Of a stretch of DNA of 64,000 bases, positions 62,422 through 64,000 are shown piece after piece; the stretch's first letter is position 1, and every line of letters starts with the position of its first letter. Where the stretch lies: assembly GCA_018350325.1 (NCBI GenBank), contig JAEVLN010000014.1, positions 2,072,001-2,136,000 on the forward strand, written 5' to 3'. Position numbers and translations under genes: made by a program. The DNA is from Globodera rostochiensis. Taxonomy: Eukaryota; Nematoda; Chromadorea; Rhabditida; Heteroderidae. The notes under the pieces are model-generated. The model ran no database searches. It was given only the letters and a program-made list of their open reading frames with translations, and was not told where the DNA came from.

Positions 62422-63007
62422 TCAGCCAACTCTGACCTGACTCGGGTTGTTAGACTTCACAATCGCTTTCTGAGCGCCGTTTGCCTTCGGCTTGGGACGG
62501 CGGAAGAGCAAAATGTGACGCTCGGCTGGCCAAATCAAATAGTGAACCCAACCTTAAAATTATGACGGTTATTGCGAACGTATCCAGGGGGGAAGAAGGG
62601 GCGTAGGGCCACCCTCGGAATTTGAGAAAAAAAATCCAGGGACCCTTTTGTTTTGTAATTTTAAAATAATTCTGACTTTACAAATATCGTTAGCAGTCAC
62701 AGTAACATTTATAATTCCCCCCCCCATTTCTGGCCACACCCTTGACGATTGCATTATTTAGTGAAAATGTTCATGCGGAAAACAAATTCTCAAAGAAACG
62801 AACCCGGACTCTGTTGGATGCCCAAACTTCGCCACTCCGACTCGGACATCAGTCGATTGTGCGGGACCTGTTTCGCGACCTCTTTGGTGACATGGACGTG
62901 ACGATACCTATATTCGAATAGTTAATCAAATCATAAAGCATTGATGCAATTTCCCACTCGTATTCGTCGTCCTCATATTTGTTCGAATAATAAAATTCGT
63001 TCGACAT
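62422..63007 (-). CDS. cks-1: Cyclin-dependent kinase regulatory subunit (CKS1)
   Basis: A small protein that binds cyclin-dependent kinases and phosphorylated substrates in the cell cycle. Exon 1 starts at 63007 ([17 protein letters not shown]). An intron follows directly; exon 2 starts at about 62908 and reads [20 protein letters not shown], then [15 protein letters not shown]. After a second intron, the last exon (62422 to about 62553) gives [19 protein letters not shown] and a tail [19 protein letters not shown]. All hallmark residues are present: the HVHV motif, MSESEWR, the QQSPGW segment, and HxLLFRRP. The tail is about 20 residues longer than in short CKS proteins, as in some other nematodes. 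Confidence 0.95.
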
Positions 63008-63196
63008 TTTTCTATTGTCTAAATTAACCGAGGCAAACAACTATTAGTAACAGTGAACAAATAATTCAAAAATATGTAATGGAACATATTAACCCATCCA
63101 AAGGCAAAGAAATCAAAAAAAACGAAATGATAAATAGGTATACATTCAACAAAATGTCAATCCAGACTTTACAATAAAAAGATACAAACACAAATT

Positions 63197-64000
63197 TTAA
63201 TTGGCATTGAAAATTGGGTATTTCGTCGTGGCCTTCTCCCAACTCATTTTGCCCTTCACCAGCCGTTCCACGACTTCGCCAATTTCACTCACCTAAGAAA
63301 ATGGGAAATAGCAAAGAAAATAAAGTTTTCTAAAACGGGCGAAAATTACAAAAGCTCACATTAATGCGAATCTGCTGCATTGTGGGCGCATAGCGCAGTG
63401 TGACAGACCACGGCTCCAATTCCGACTCAAAGTCCACAGTTATGCCGAATGGAATGCCAATTTCATCGGTTCGGGCATAGCGACGACCAATGGAACCGGA
63501 ACTGTCGTCCTAAAGATTAAAAAAATGAAAGAAGAGGGATCAGTGAGTGACGAACAATTTTAGAAGAGATTTCTCGAGAGGTTAAATGATCACGAACAGC
63601 CAAAATTATGGGGTCAAGTCGTTCATTTGACGAAATGGGCAGAATAGAGCATTTTATTGGAGCGATTACGGGCGGAAGCTCGAGGTACTGAAATTGAGTA
63701 ATAAATTTAAATTCAAATTGTAGGGTATCAGTTCGTTCTCACGCATCGATTTTCGTCGCCCTCACGTTGCCGAAAAGAATGTTCCAAAACGGCGTACAAA
63801 ATTCGACCGATTCCGAAGGATGGCTCAATCACCGACGGAGTCACTTCCTCGACATGGACAGTCTTCTCGTACCGCTTCACTTCCACCATCGACGAGTTTA
63901 TTTCGGCCGTCTTTCCATCAGACAGAGCCAAACAATACTTTCTGAAACAAAGTCAATCCAATATACCATTTGATGCTTAATAACAAAAACCCATTATTTT
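63197..64000 (-). CDS. gars-1: Glycyl-tRNA synthetase, C-terminal part (partial)
   Basis: Charges tRNA-Gly; class II synthetase. The part in the window is the 3' end. The exon entering from the right (63728 or so to 63941) has [20 protein letters not shown] and [20 protein letters not shown], which is motif 3. The next exon (about 63545-63688) gives [20 protein letters not shown] (anticodon-binding domain). Exon 63360-63509 gives [20 protein letters not shown], then [20 protein letters not shown] and [10 protein letters not shown]. The last exon (63197-63292) encodes [20 protein letters not shown] and ends YPIFNAN. The 5' exons lie beyond the window. Confidence 0.95.

Overview
The window is nuclear DNA of a nematode. 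The genes are intron-rich with short (about 40-60 base) GT-AG introns, and they match nematode families: EAT-6-like Na+/K+ ATPase, a TASK-type two-pore K+ channel, an FMRFamide-receptor-like GPCR, a PAR-type anionic Cys-loop channel and RIG-6/contactin. The nematode telomere hexamer TTAGGC also occurs three times in a row inside a repeat. Very many pure G or C runs of 8-30+ bases lie between genes and in introns. A plant-parasitic (tylenchid) nematode is a guess, not a demonstrated assignment.

Layout. 1-3.1 kb: no recognisable gene. 3.1-5.5 kb (-): CCT8 chaperonin subunit. 6.2-10.6 kb (+): Na+/K+ ATPase alpha, divergent from CCT8. 11.4-13.0 kb (+): neuropeptide-type GPCR with an unexplained frame break. 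13.8-14.3 kb: C-rich minisatellite. 15.1-15.9 kb (+): PRA1-type Rab acceptor. 17.3-19.3 kb (+): secreted LEA-like protein. 19.7-30.8 kb: a nested mobile-element complex. 30.9-32.1 kb (+): RNase H2 subunit B. 32.7-34.9 kb (+): polynucleotide kinase/phosphatase. 35.5-36.6 kb (-): secreted Lys/Glu repeat protein. 38.6-48.8 kb (-): contactin-type adhesion gene with a C-type lectin domain. 51.5-53.8 kb (+): ammonium transporter. 54.8-56.5 kb (+): two-pore K+ channel. 56.7-59.9 kb (-): anion-type Cys-loop channel. 62.4-63.0 kb (-): CKS1. 63.2 kb to the edge (-): 3' end of glycyl-tRNA synthetase.

The most remarkable part is 19.7-30.8 kb. A non-autonomous hAT-type element (21-base terminal inverted repeats, perfect 8-base target duplication gtcgttat) was hit by a 235-base inverted-repeat element and by a 10.3-kb Ty3/gypsy-type LTR retrotransposon (LTRs, AATA target duplication, PBS, PPT). 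Within that retrotransposon the gag region runs straight into about 35 copies of a 118-119-base tandem repeat. That array carries a 722-base foldback element with its own 8-base duplication. Downstream of the integrase the element has a long extra reading frame with an SGNH/GDSL-hydrolase-like segment and an Arg/Ser-rich tail. The extra frame appears richer in G+C than the pol region. This is the best candidate for something undescribed.

The host genes are mostly housekeeping (CCT8, CKS1, GARS, PRA1) or neuronal membrane and adhesion functions (Na+/K+ ATPase, GPCR, K2P, Cys-loop channel, contactin). RNase H2B and PNKP are adjacent on the same strand and both serve DNA repair.
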